Counted from the stretch's first letter, positions 1 to 7,358 are shown. The stretch: 14,805 nt of DNA from an uncultured Collinsella sp. (GCA_902470905.1 CABRIC010000050.1:1-14805), one strand, 5' to 3'. Notes: generated by a model from the sequence alone, not told the origin. Numbers and translations are program-made.

Positions 1-47
1 CTACACAAGGAGTATCGTCGGCAGCGTCAGATGTGTATAAGAGACAG
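1..47 (+). other. Illumina Nextera (Tn5) library adapter, not genomic
   Basis: The bases read as the end of the i5 primer (CTACAC), an eight-base index AAGGAGTA (the Nextera S507 index), the Read 1 adapter (TCGTCGGCAGCGTC) and the 19-bp Tn5 mosaic end (AGATGTGTATAAGAGACAG). The same structure is found inverted at the other end of the window. This is untrimmed library sequence. Biological sequence starts at about base 48. Confidence 0.98.
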
Positions 48-81
48 CTTTTGCGTTGAACTTCTATATTAAAAAGAAGCC

Positions 82-213
82 CGGTTTACTACGACAAAAT
101 GGCTCCGGCTGACCACGGCGAGTAATCTACGAAATTGGCAACGCCTCTACCTGCGGTTTTAATATCACGAAAATGACCGTGGTTGAGATCATTCAATTCG
201 TCGTAGTAAACCG
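82..213. repeat. Nested inverted repeats
   Basis: Bases 82-95 (CGGTTTACTACGAC) are the exact reverse complement of 200-213, giving 14-bp arms about 104 bases apart. Inside them, 112-118 (ACCACGG) is the reverse complement of 177-183. The minus strand between the arms reads as a protein-like frame. The arrangement could be a small mobile or repeated element or a structured transcript; the sequence alone does not decide. Confidence 0.55.
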
Positions 214-278
214 AAGTACTTTTGGTTGGCTACAAATAGTATCGGTATAGATGTTTTTAAATATCGCGATAATTTGGG

Positions 279-359
279 TGGTAAAACGATTTTCTAGGAC
301 AACCGTTCGCCGATGGTAAACGGATGTTGTTTATACAGCCTGTGTACAACAGATATACT
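279..359 (+). promoter_or_regulatory. Possible promoter and operator region of the GH13-GH77 gene
   Basis: Two 12-mers, TGGTAAAACGAT (279-290) and TGGTAAACGGAT (314-325), match at 10 of 12 positions and start 35 bases apart, as tandem binding sites for a sugar regulator might. A -10-like TATACT lies at 354-359, but no good -35 sits 16-18 bases upstream of it. An imperfect palindrome (GTTGT to ACAAC, 326-350) overlaps this area. This is a suggestion from position and repetition only. Confidence 0.25.
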
Positions 360-420
360 TTTATCCTGTGCGTAAAGCCCATGGCCCGCAGGCCGTGATT
401 CTATTGAACTGGACCGTATT

Positions 421-3400
421 ATGAGATTGATTCACAACAGTCGTCTGCCGCAGTTTCGTACTCCGTTTGGCGCTGTGACCACTGGAACTTCTGTTTCGCT
501 CTCGGTGATTTTGGAGGATGCCGACCCTAACCAGGCAACGCTTACCCTGCGTACCTGGGTCGATGAAATCGGTGAGTCTCTGTATCCCATGACGCACGAG
601 GGCGACGGCATATTTACTGCAGAGCTTGAGTGCACCGAGCCCTGTCTTATCTGGTACAGCTTTATCTGCAACATCGAGGGCCAGCCCGAGGTCCGCTTAG
701 GCGCACCACAGGGTCGCACCGGTGGCGAGGGCGTAACTTACAACTACGCCGAGGTCCCGTCGTTCCAGATTACCGTCTACAAGCACCGCGAGAACCGTCC
801 CACCTGGTACGAGCGCGGTATGGTCTACCAGATCTTCCCCGATCGCTACGCTCGCGACGAAAACTGGCGCGAGCGCACGCAGGCCGAAGTCGAAAAACCG
901 CGCAACGGAATCCAGCGCCGCATGGTCGAGGACTGGAACGAGCCACCCGTGTACGAGCGTGCCGAAGACGGCTCCATCAAGACCTGGGATTTTTACGGCG
1001 GCTCGCTCAAGGGTATCCAAAATGACCTGCCCCGCATTGCCGAGCTAGGCTTTACGGCCATCTACCTCAACCCCATCTTTGAGGCCGCGAGCAACCACCG
1101 CTACGACACGGCCGATTACACCAAGATCGACCCGATCCTGGGCACCGAGCAGGACTTTACGGAGCTGTGCGAGGCAGCCGAGAAGCTCGGCATTTCCATC
1201 ATCCTGGATGGCGTCTTCAACCATACGGGCGATGACTCGATCTACTTTAACCGCTACGGCAACTATCCCGGTGTCGGTGCGTGGCAGAGCGAGGACTCGC
1301 CGTGGCGCGATGCGTTTTACTTCCATGAGGACGGTTCGTATGACTGCTGGTGGGGCGTGGGCAACATGCCCGCCATCAACGAGAATTCCGAGCTGGTGCG
1401 CGAGAAGCTCCTGGGCAAGGACGGCGTGATTCGCAAATGGCTGCGCGCCGGTGCCCACGGCTGGCGATTGGACGTGGCCGACGAGCTTTCCGACGACTTC
1501 CTGGCCGAAATCAAAAAGGCCGTGCTCGCCGAGAAGCCCGACGCACTGCTGCTCGGCGAAGTCTGGGAGGACGCTTCCAACAAGATCAGCTATGGTCACC
1601 TGCGTCGCTATCTGCAGGGCTCGGAGCTCGACTCCGCCATGGACTACCCCTTCCGCGACATGGTCATCGGCTTTTTGATGGGCTACAAGAACGCATATCA
1701 GGCTGCCGAGGACATCGAGACCCTGCGCGAGAACTACCCGCGCGAGGCACTGGCCTGCGCACTCAATCTGCTTTCGAGCCACGACCGTCCTCGCATCATC
1801 TCAGTACTCGGCGGTGGCCCCGACGAGTCACAGCTGCCCGAGAGCGAGCGCAGCAAATGGCGCCTGGACGATAACTCGATGGGCCTGGCCAAGAGCCGTT
1901 TTTGGTTGGCGACGCTCATGCAGATGACCTTCCCGGGCGTACCCTCAATCTATTACGGCGATGAGTACGGCTTGGAGGGCCTCACCGATCCGGGCAACCG
2001 CCGTACCCTGCCGACCAAGGACCAACTCCACGACTTCGACACGCTGGCCATCGTTAAGAACGCGTCTGCCGTGCGCCGCGCGCTGCCCTTTATGGTCGAT
2101 GGCGAGATCAAGGCCTTTGCGCTCAACGACGAAGTCTTGGCTTACACCCGCACGGGCAAAGACGGCGAGGCCGCGACGGTTATCATCAACCGCAGTCTGC
2201 GCAATTCGCACTGCGTGACGATCCCAGCGCTCGGCGAATGTGCAAGCGACGTTATCAGCGGCCACGAGTGCGAGATCCACAACGGTACCGTCACGCTCGA
2301 CCTGTACCCGTTGGGCTCTTCGATCATCTATCACCATTCCGAGAAGCGCCTGCAGGAGCCGCTCGATCACGGCGCGGGCGTCGTGTGCCACATCACCTCG
2401 GTGCCGACCGATGACGGCAAACCCGGCACAATCGGTGCGCCCACGCGTCGCTTTATCGACCATCTGGCCGCCATGGGCATGCGTTACTGGCAGGTCCTGC
2501 CCGTCAATCCCACGGACTTCTTCCGCTCCCCCTACGCCGGTCCTTCGGCCTTTGCAGGCAATATCGACCTGCTGCCCGAGAGCCACGAGGAGCTGGCTGC
2601 CGACTTTGCTGCCTGGAAGGCCCACGGCGGCGAGGATGCCGACCCGCTGTACACGGCATTTAAACATCGCAACGCCGATTGGCTCGAGAAGTACTGCGTC
2701 TACATGGCCGTTAAGAAGTACTTTGAGGGCGAGTCGCGCCACGATTGGCCGGCGGATGTCGCGCGCTACAACGAGCACCTGATCGATGACAAGCGCTTCC
2801 ACGACGAGGCTGAGCTGCAGGCGTACATGCAGTATCGCTTTGACCTTGCCTGGTGCGAGCTCATGAACTATGCGCACAAGAAGGGCATCGAGGTCATCGG
2901 CGATATCCCGATGTATGTCTCGGACGATTCGGCCGATGCGTGGAGCGAGCCCGAGAACTTCTGGCTGTCCGATACCGGCAAGGCGATTGAGATTTCGGGC
3001 GCGCCGCCCGACAACTTTGCGCCCGAGGGCCAGGTGTGGGGAAACCCTACCTTCCGCTGGGATCACATGAAGAAGAACGGCTATAGCTGGTGGATGGATC
3101 GCCTGCGTCGTGCGTTTTCACTCTACGACCGCGTGCGCCTGGACCACTTCCTGGGCTTTCACAGCTACTTTAGCATCCCCGCCGGCAAGGCCTGTGCCGA
3201 CGGCCGCTGGCTTGCGGGACCAGGAAAGGACCTGTTCCAGACGGCCTACGACGAGCTGGGTCCGCTCAACTTTATTGCCGAGGATCTGGGCTATCTGACG
3301 CCTGGCGTTCGCGCCATGGCATCGACCTGCGGCTTCCCCGGCATGGACGTACTGGAGTTTAGCGACTACGACGTTCGCTGCGGAATTCATCCCACACCGG

Positions 3401-3717
3401 GCAAGATCCTGTACACCTCGACGCACGACACCTCGACACTTGCCGGCTGGTGCACGCGCTCCTTTGCAGGCGGCGATGAGCCGAGCGGCATTGCATTGGC
3501 AAGCGAGCTCATGGGCAACGCCCTGGCAAGCGATGCGCCGCTCGTTATGATGCCGCTGCAGGACATACTGGGGCTGGGCGACGATGCACGTATGAACGTG
3601 CCGGGCGTGGCCACGGGCAACTGGACATGGCAGGCGCAAGAGGCCGACATTGCGGCGGCCGAAGAGAAAACTGCGAAGCTCCTGCGCAGCACCCACAGAT
3701 TCTGGGGCGAAGCGTGA
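421..3717 (+). CDS. malQ: Bifunctional GH13 amylase/neopullulanase - GH77 4-alpha-glucanotransferase fusion
   Basis: A cytoplasmic enzyme of 1098 aa for malto-oligosaccharide or glycogen breakdown; no signal peptide is visible. Residues 1-125 look like a beta-sandwich N-domain. The GH13 barrel starts near MVYQIFPDR (134-142). Its conserved regions are DGVFNH (263-268), nucleophile D351 in GWRLDVADE, acid/base E380 in LLGEVWE, D455 in SSHD, and the neopullulanase-like MPAIN. After a junction near 640-650, the rest is a complete GH77 amylomaltase: WQVLPVNPTD (690-699), GDIPMYV, nucleophile D908 in RLDH, acid/base E954 in IAEDLG, and D1003 in STHDT. The GH13 half should hydrolyse alpha-1,4 (and perhaps alpha-1,6) bonds; the GH77 half should disproportionate glucans. 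Both active sites appear intact. ATG 421 is the first start after an in-frame stop; its ribosome site is weak. The name malQ fits only the C-terminal half; the exact GH13 subfamily is uncertain. Confidence 0.93.
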   Translation: MRLIHNSRLPQFRTPFGAVTTGTSVSLSVILEDADPNQATLTLRTWVDEIGESLYPMTHEGDGIFTAELECTEPCLIWYSFICNIEGQPEVRLGAPQGRTGGEGVTYNYAEVPSFQITVYKHRENRPTWYERGMVYQIFPDRYARDENWRERTQAEVEKPRNGIQRRMVEDWNEPPVYERAEDGSIKTWDFYGGSLKGIQNDLPRIAELGFTAIYLNPIFEAASNHRYDTADYTKIDPILGTEQDFTELCEAAEKLGISIILDGVFNHTGDDSIYFNRYGNYPGVGAWQSEDSPWRDAFYFHEDGSYDCWWGVGNMPAINENSELVREKLLGKDGVIRKWLRAGAHGWRLDVADELSDDFLAEIKKAVLAEKPDALLLGEVWEDASNKISYGHLRRYLQGSELDSAMDYPFRDMVIGFLMGYKNAYQAAEDIETLRENYPREALACALNLLSSHDRPRIISVLGGGPDESQLPESERSKWRLDDNSMGLAKSRFWLATLMQMTFPGVPSIYYGDEYGLEGLTDPGNRRTLPTKDQLHDFDTLAIVKNASAVRRALPFMVDGEIKAFALNDEVLAYTRTGKDGEAATVIINRSLRNSHCVTIPALGECASDVISGHECEIHNGTVTLDLYPLGSSIIYHHSEKRLQEPLDHGAGVVCHITSVPTDDGKPGTIGAPTRRFIDHLAAMGMRYWQVLPVNPTDFFRSPYAGPSAFAGNIDLLPESHEELAADFAAWKAHGGEDADPLYTAFKHRNADWLEKYCVYMAVKKYFEGESRHDWPADVARYNEHLIDDKRFHDEAELQAYMQYRFDLAWCELMNYAHKKGIEVIGDIPMYVSDDSADAWSEPENFWLSDTGKAIEISGAPPDNFAPEGQVWGNPTFRWDHMKKNGYSWWMDRLRRAFSLYDRVRLDHFLGFHSYFSIPAGKACADGRWLAGPGKDLFQTAYDELGPLNFIAEDLGYLTPGVRAMASTCGFPGMDVLEFSDYDVRCGIHPTPGKILYTSTHDTSTLAGWCTRSFAGGDEPSGIALASELMGNALASDAPLVMMPLQDILGLGDDARMNVPGVATGNWTWQAQEADIAAAEEKTAKLLRSTHRFWGEA

Positions 3718-3761
3718 TAAAACCCACGATATAGGGTACAGTTACAGCTGTTTGAATTTTT

Positions 3762-3786
3762 GCGGGCAGAGCGATCTGCCCGCTTT
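3762..3786 (+). terminator. Hairpin, weak terminator or attenuator
   Basis: A perfect 9-bp stem, GCGGGCAGA (3762-3770) with TCTGCCCGC (3775-3783), is closed by a GCGA loop of the GNRA type. Only three T residues follow, so termination is probably partial. It sits between the glucanotransferase fusion and the FmdB-like gene and ends about 10 bases before that gene's ribosome site. Confidence 0.5.
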
Positions 3787-3805
3787 GTGCTGAAAAGGAA
3801 GTATT

Positions 3806-4042
3806 ATGGCGCGCTACGATTACAAGTGCACGAGCTGCGGCAACGTGTTTGAGGTTGAGCACCCCATGTCCGAGACGCCCGAGGTCGTATGCCCCAGCTG
3901 CGGCGCCCCGGCATCCAAGACGTTCTCGGCCAGCGGCATTAAGTTCGACGGCAGCGGTTTCTACAACACCGACCAACGCAGCGGCGGCTCCAGCACCAGC
4001 GCCACCAGCGGCTGCTGCGCCAACTGCCCGCATAGCCACTAG
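3806..4042 (+). CDS. FmdB-family zinc ribbon protein
   Basis: A 78-aa protein starting MARYDYKCTSCG, typical of the FmdB/regulatory zinc ribbon family, whose biochemical role is poorly defined. Two Cys pairs (C8/C11 and C29/C32) form the expected zinc knuckle. The middle is Gly/Ser rich and flexible. The tail has an extra cluster, C70, C71, C74, H76 and H78, that could hold a second metal. The ATG is preceded by AAGGAAG at good spacing. It lies 88 bases after the GH13-GH77 gene, with a weak hairpin between them, and is followed by a strong terminator, so it may be partly cotranscribed with the sugar gene. The family is clear; the function is not. Confidence 0.88.
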   Translation: MARYDYKCTSCGNVFEVEHPMSETPEVVCPSCGAPASKTFSASGIKFDGSGFYNTDQRSGGSSTSATSGCCANCPHSH

Positions 4043-4050
4043 GAACCAAA

Positions 4051-4090
4051 CAGCCCCGCGACCGACATCGATCGCGGGGCTGATTCTTTG
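4051..4090 (+). terminator. Intrinsic terminator after the FmdB-like gene
   Basis: An 11-bp stem, CAGCCCCGCGA (4051-4061) with TCGCGGGGCTG (4072-4082), has a 10-base loop and is followed by ATTCTTT. It begins 8 bases after the stop. On the minus strand the same hairpin is followed by TTTGGTT, so it may also serve the converging rsmB transcript. Confidence 0.85.
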
Positions 4091-4110
4091 CGCTATAGGT
4101 GGCTCTATGA

Positions 4111-4175
4111 GTTGCGGTGAGATAAGGACTGTTTGGTGGGCAGAAGCCGCTATTCAATCCCTATTTCACCGCAAC
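4111..4175. repeat. Imperfect inverted repeat at a convergent gene junction
   Basis: Bases 4111-4127 (GTTGCGGTGAGATAAGG) and 4159-4175 (CCCTATTTCACCGCAAC) are reverse complements at 15 of 17 positions, with 31 bases between them. The repeat lies just downstream of rsmB on the minus strand, next to the terminator at 4051-4090. It has no T tract and differs from a standard terminator. Confidence 0.6.
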
Positions 4176-4182
4176 ATATTAG

Positions 4183-5583
4183 TTACTTACGAATCAGGCG
4201 GGCGCAGAAGTGGCCGTCGTAGGAGTCGGCGTTTACCGGCACGCTTTGGAAGATGCCTCGATCGTTCTGGCGTACGGATACGAGCTTCTTGGCCTGATCG
4301 AACTCGGGAAGTTGCAGAATCTGTGCATCGGAGAGCGGCGACACGCTAAAGCCGGCACCCTCGGGAGAAGCGAGAAACGCTTCCACCACCTGCGTGTTCT
4401 CCTCGTCGAAGACAGAACACGTCGCATAGATGAGCTCGCCGCCGGCAACCACGCGCGCAGCGGCCTCTTTGAGCATCGTAAGCTGCAGTTTGGGCAGCTC
4501 AACCGTCACATCCTTTTCGGTCAGACGCCACGGAATCTCGGGATGACGACGCATGGTTCCGGTGCCCGAGCACGGCGCATCGATAAAGACCGTGTCGAAC
4601 TTAACCGGCTCGCCGAGCATGGCATCAAACGATGTGAGCACCTCATCAAGCTCGCAAGCATCGCCCGAGACCGTGCGAACACCCGTAATACCCGCCTTAT
4701 GCAGGCGCGCGAGATTCTGATCACATTTACGATCATGCAGGTCAAGCGCCGTATGCTGACGTTCATAGCCCACACGCTTGGCCTGGCACATCATCACATA
4801 GGTCTTGGTACCGCGACCGGCACCAATCTCAAGGCAGCTTCCAGGGCGCGTGGCAGCCGTGGCGATAAGCTGCGCGTTGAGATCAGACGCCACCGCGGCA
4901 GCACGCTCAAACACACCCGAAGCAACGGTAACCTGGGCATCAACCGGGGCATGGCAGCCCGGGAAGACAGGCGCGACGAGCTGCGAGATATACGGATCGG
5001 GCTTGTTCGCAAAGGCGTTCTCATGCAGGGCCAGAGGCGCGGGGGCCAGATTGCCAGCAAAGTTGAGCGCACCCTCTGGGGTATCGAACGAGGCCATAAT
5101 ACGAGCGCAAAGCCAACGCGGCAGACCCATCAGGCGCGACAGACGAACCAAGCGTCGCTCAGACTCATCTACATCGGACGCAGTGGCAAAGTTCTCAACG
5201 TTGTCCGCGACCTTATGGAGCACGGCATTGCCCAAACCGGCGGCAGACTTAGCGCCGCAGCGCACCAGCTCAACGCCCTGACTCACCGCAACGCGGCCAG
5301 GCGTATGCAGATAGAGCATCTCGAAGGCCGAGATACGAAGTGCCATGCGAACACGCGGCGCGACCTTTTTGGGCTTATCGAGAAACTGATCGAGCAGTTC
5401 ATCCAAAATACCCTGTGTGGCGGCAACACCGAGCGCCAAGCGAGCGGCAAACGCGGAATCGCGTTGATCAATGGCCTTGGCAGAAGCACGGGAAGACAAC
5501 ACGTCGCGTGCATACATACCTCGGCGATCGGCCTCCATCAGCACATCGAGTGCAAGCTTGCGCGCGGGAGACAGCTTGCTCAT
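4183..5583 (-). CDS. rsmB: 16S rRNA (cytosine-5-)-methyltransferase, RsmB family
   Basis: A 466-aa SAM-dependent RNA methyltransferase, predicted to methylate C967 (E. coli numbering) of 16S rRNA. Residues 1-140 form the NusB-like RNA-binding domain (MSKLSPARKLALDVL). The Rossmann domain has the SAM loop CLEIGAGRGTKT (250-261), motif IV DAPCSGTG with C338, and motif VI YATCS with catalytic C389, the two-cysteine layout of RsmB/NOP enzymes. The start at 5583 overlaps the fmt stop by four bases (ATGA) and has GGGGTG seven bases upstream, indicating translational coupling. An upstream in-frame start at 5631 lies inside fmt, would add 16 unconserved residues, and was not used. Some actinobacterial homologues are only named 'RsmB/NOP family', so the exact target base is inferred. 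Confidence 0.92.
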   Translation of the reverse strand: MSKLSPARKLALDVLMEADRRGMYARDVLSSRASAKAIDQRDSAFAARLALGVAATQGILDELLDQFLDKPKKVAPRVRMALRISAFEMLYLHTPGRVAVSQGVELVRCGAKSAAGLGNAVLHKVADNVENFATASDVDESERRLVRLSRLMGLPRWLCARIMASFDTPEGALNFAGNLAPAPLALHENAFANKPDPYISQLVAPVFPGCHAPVDAQVTVASGVFERAAAVASDLNAQLIATAATRPGSCLEIGAGRGTKTYVMMCQAKRVGYERQHTALDLHDRKCDQNLARLHKAGITGVRTVSGDACELDEVLTSFDAMLGEPVKFDTVFIDAPCSGTGTMRRHPEIPWRLTEKDVTVELPKLQLTMLKEAAARVVAGGELIYATCSVFDEENTQVVEAFLASPEGAGFSVSPLSDAQILQLPEFDQAKKLVSVRQNDRGIFQSVPVNADSYDGHFCARLIRK

Positions 5584-6500
5584 GACAAAACACCCCAGAT
5601 AAGATCGGCGCCTTGCAGGCCGGCAGCCCAAGCAGAAGCGGCCATGGCACGCTTGCCATCGGGCTTAACCTCGAGCAGTTCAACCGCACCATCGGAAAGA
5701 CCAAGGTAAACACGCTTGTTCTTAACGTCAACGGCGCCCTCGTCAAGCGAGACATCGGCCGGTGCAGCATCGAGCACGCGCACGGTCTTGCCGGCAATCA
5801 CGCATCGGGCAGGCGCGGTATCGGACGAGGCCAGCACATGACGCACGCAATTGAGCGCCCCCATCTGCGGATCAAGACGCATCTCCTGCTTAGAAATCTT
5901 GGCGGCATGGGTAACAAGCGACTCATCCTGCTCAGTCCACACGGCGGTGCCATCGGAAAGCGAAGGAAGCGTATCGGCAAGCAATTTACCGCCAAGCTCA
6001 GCAAGCTCCATGGTCAGCGCCTCAGCATGCTTACCGGCAACCGACGTGGAAGCCTGAGCACAATAAGCGCCAGTATCCACGCCATGCCCGATGCGCATGA
6101 TAGAAACGCCAGCAACCTCGTCACCAGCGAGAATCGCACGCTGAATAGGAGCAGCCCCACGCCAACGAGGCAGCAAGGACGCATGAACATTCACAATGCC
6201 GAGCGGCGCCATATGCAGCACCTCATCGGGCAAAATGCACCCATAAGCAGCCACGCAGAATATTTCAGCCCGGGCAGCCTGAAGTGCCTCAACAACCTCG
6301 GCCGTCATACGATTAGCTTCAACAACCGGCAACCCCAACTCAAGCGCCTTAGCCTTAACAGGAGAAGGCTCAAGTTTCTTACCACGCCCACGAACAGCAT
6401 CAGGGCGAGTAATAACAAGCGCAATCTCATTCCCAGCCTCAACAAGCGAAACCAGCGAAGGCACAGCAAAATCAGGCGTACCCATAAACACAATACGCAT
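5580..6500 (-). CDS. fmt: Methionyl-tRNA formyltransferase
   Basis: A 306-aa enzyme that transfers a formyl group from 10-formyl-tetrahydrofolate to initiator Met-tRNA. The N-terminus MRIVFMGTPDFAVPSL is typical. The catalytic triad is visible as N104 and H106 in NVHASLLPRWRG and D142 in HGVDTG, in a formyltransferase fold over about residues 1-185. The rest is the smaller tRNA-binding C-terminal domain. Length matches the family (about 310 aa). ATG 6500 has GAGGAGA about nine bases upstream. It overlaps rsmB by four bases and lies downstream of def, whose product removes the formyl group it adds; def-fmt-rsmB is a common bacterial gene order. Here def and fmt are separated by 321 bases, which is larger than usual. 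Confidence 0.97.
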   Translation of the reverse strand: MRIVFMGTPDFAVPSLVSLVEAGNEIALVITRPDAVRGRGKKLEPSPVKAKALELGLPVVEANRMTAEVVEALQAARAEIFCVAAYGCILPDEVLHMAPLGIVNVHASLLPRWRGAAPIQRAILAGDEVAGVSIMRIGHGVDTGAYCAQASTSVAGKHAEALTMELAELGGKLLADTLPSLSDGTAVWTEQDESLVTHAAKISKQEMRLDPQMGALNCVRHVLASSDTAPARCVIAGKTVRVLDAAPADVSLDEGAVDVKNKRVYLGLSDGAVELLEVKPDGKRAMAASAWAAGLQGADLIWGVLS

Positions 6501-6520
6501 AAAAGTTAGTCTCCTCTCAA

Positions 6521-6628
6521 TTACGAGCCGAGACGGCTACAAAAAAGCGTTCCAGGTCGCAAGCGCACCCAGCCGCAAAAACAGTTCAACAAAGACAAAT
6601 ATACCCAAATACAAAGAAAGAGCCGCAT
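6521..6628 (-). CDS. Possible 35-aa hydrophobic small protein or leader peptide
   Basis: The frame runs from ATG 6628 (MRLFLCIWVYLSLLNCF...) to a stop at 6521-6523, 20 bases before the fmt start. GGGAGGG lies 8 bases upstream of the ATG. The first 20 residues are hydrophobic and could span a membrane; there are four Cys. Codons favour T-ending forms, unlike the neighbouring genes, which argues against an old conserved gene. It may be chance in an A/T-rich patch or a leader read before fmt. No known family is recognised. Confidence 0.18.
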   Translation of the reverse strand: MRLFLCIWVYLSLLNCFCGWVRLRPGTLFCSRLGS

Positions 6629-6717
6629 AAAAGCAGCCCTCCCAACAAAGCACCTATCAGCGAAGACGCCCTTCCCTGGCCCGACGGCACCCGGGCGAGA
6701 CAAGCAGCGTCAACGTA

Positions 6718-6813
6718 GTCTCCGGAGCGCCCGCCTATATCGTCCCGCGCGCAGTTTCGCAGCGCAGCGAGAATGTTTGAGCACGGGATGATATAGGCGG
6801 GCGCCCCGGGGAC
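6718..6813. repeat. Long inverted repeat between def and fmt
   Basis: The arms 6718-6747 and 6784-6813 pair over 30 positions: 27 Watson-Crick, two G-U and one mismatch, around a 36-base loop. The inner arm core is GCGCCCGCCTATATC. No T tract follows on either strand, so it is not a standard terminator. It could be a REP-like or mobile palindrome, or a structure protecting the 3' end of def mRNA. Confidence 0.8.
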
Positions 6814-6821
6814 GGACAAAC

Positions 6822-7358
6822 CTACTCCGTCTCGCCCGGTCGAGCGCCGCGGGCCAGGGCGTCCTGGTACTCCTTGACTGCTTTGATCCTCTGCATGGGC
6901 TTCAGTCGCTCGAACATTGTGTTGCCGTGCAGGTGATCGATCTCGTGCTGCAGGCAAACGCAGAACAAATCGCCCGAGGCCTCGTAGCGAATCAGGTTGG
7001 CGTTTAAGTCGTACGCCTCGACCACAACATGGTCGGGACGCTCGATCTCGCAGCTAATGCCAGGAATGGAAAGGCAACCCTCGCTAAAGGGCACCAGATG
7101 GTCGCTCTGCTCAACAATGACGGGATTGATGAGCACGTACGGGTCGTAGTCGTTTTTGTCGCTGTAGTCGCAGTCGATGGTGACGAGCTGAATGAGCTCG
7201 CCGATCTGCGGGGCAGCTAGGCCGCAACCGCCGTTCTCGAACATCATCTTCTTCATTTTCTCGGCAAGCGCCTCGATCGCCGGGGTGATCTCCTCGATGA
7301 CGGCGCACTCCTGGCGCAGACGAGGGTCAGGCGACAGTACGATTCCGTTGGCTTCCAT
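6822..7358 (-). CDS. def: Peptide deformylase
   Basis: A 178-aa metalloenzyme that removes the formyl group from the N-terminal Met of nascent proteins. All three signature motifs are present: GCGLAAPQIG (44-53), EGCLSIPG with metal ligand C95, and QHEIDHLHG with H138, catalytic E139 and H142. Residue 45 is Cys inside the first motif, where Ile, Val or Thr is more usual. The start is set at 7358 because AAAGGA (7369-7364) lies 5 bases upstream of that ATG; the alternative ATG at 7364 overlaps this site. priA ends 18 bases upstream, so priA-def are almost certainly cotranscribed. A long inverted repeat follows the stop after 8 bases. Confidence 0.96.
   Translation of the reverse strand: MEANGIVLSPDPRLRQECAVIEEITPAIEALAEKMKKMMFENGGCGLAAPQIGELIQLVTIDCDYSDKNDYDPYVLINPVIVEQSDHLVPFSEGCLSIPGISCEIERPDHVVVEAYDLNANLIRYEASGDLFCVCLQHEIDHLHGNTMFERLKPMQRIKAVKEYQDALARGARPGETE

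Larger units (their letters stand above)
48..420. other. Gene-free region upstream of the GH13-GH77 gene
   Basis: No plausible complete gene lies in these 373 bases. The region is visibly richer in A/T than the coding sequence to its right. It holds nested inverted repeats (82-213), a 46-codon open frame on the minus strand without a start codon (about 92-229), two similar 12-mers at 279-290 and 314-325, and a possible -10 element at 354-359. In the frame of the downstream gene there is a stop (TAA) at 373-375 and no earlier ATG or GTG, which fixes that gene's start at 421. Confidence 0.7.
6501..6821. other. Intergenic region between def and fmt
   Basis: The right part (6718-6813) is a long inverted repeat starting 8 bases beyond the def stop. 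The left part (6521-6660) is unusually A/T rich and, on the minus strand, encodes short hydrophobic frames, one of them with a ribosome-site-like GGGAGGG. A small hairpin (AGCCG/CGGCT) lies near 6523-6535, just before the fmt ribosome site. I see no convincing promoter, but fmt-rsmB probably has one here because the gap and repeat separate it from def. Confidence 0.6.

Noticed and set aside
1..47. Identical inverted ends of the window as terminal inverted repeats of a composite transposon
   Set aside because: The ends contain the Illumina primer, index and mosaic end in exact order; there is no transposase in the window and the content is housekeeping.
1945..3066. A 373-codon open frame on the minus strand inside the GH13-GH77 gene
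   Set aside because: Antisense shadow; the plus-strand protein has all catalytic motifs across this span.
5584..5631. Start of rsmB at 5631
   Set aside because: It would add 16 unconserved residues inside fmt; ATG 5583 has GGGGTG upstream and the coupled ATGA overlap.
4210..5709. A 499-codon open frame on the plus strand opposite rsmB and part of fmt
   Set aside because: It has no ribosome site or family resemblance; it is an antisense shadow of two well-supported genes.
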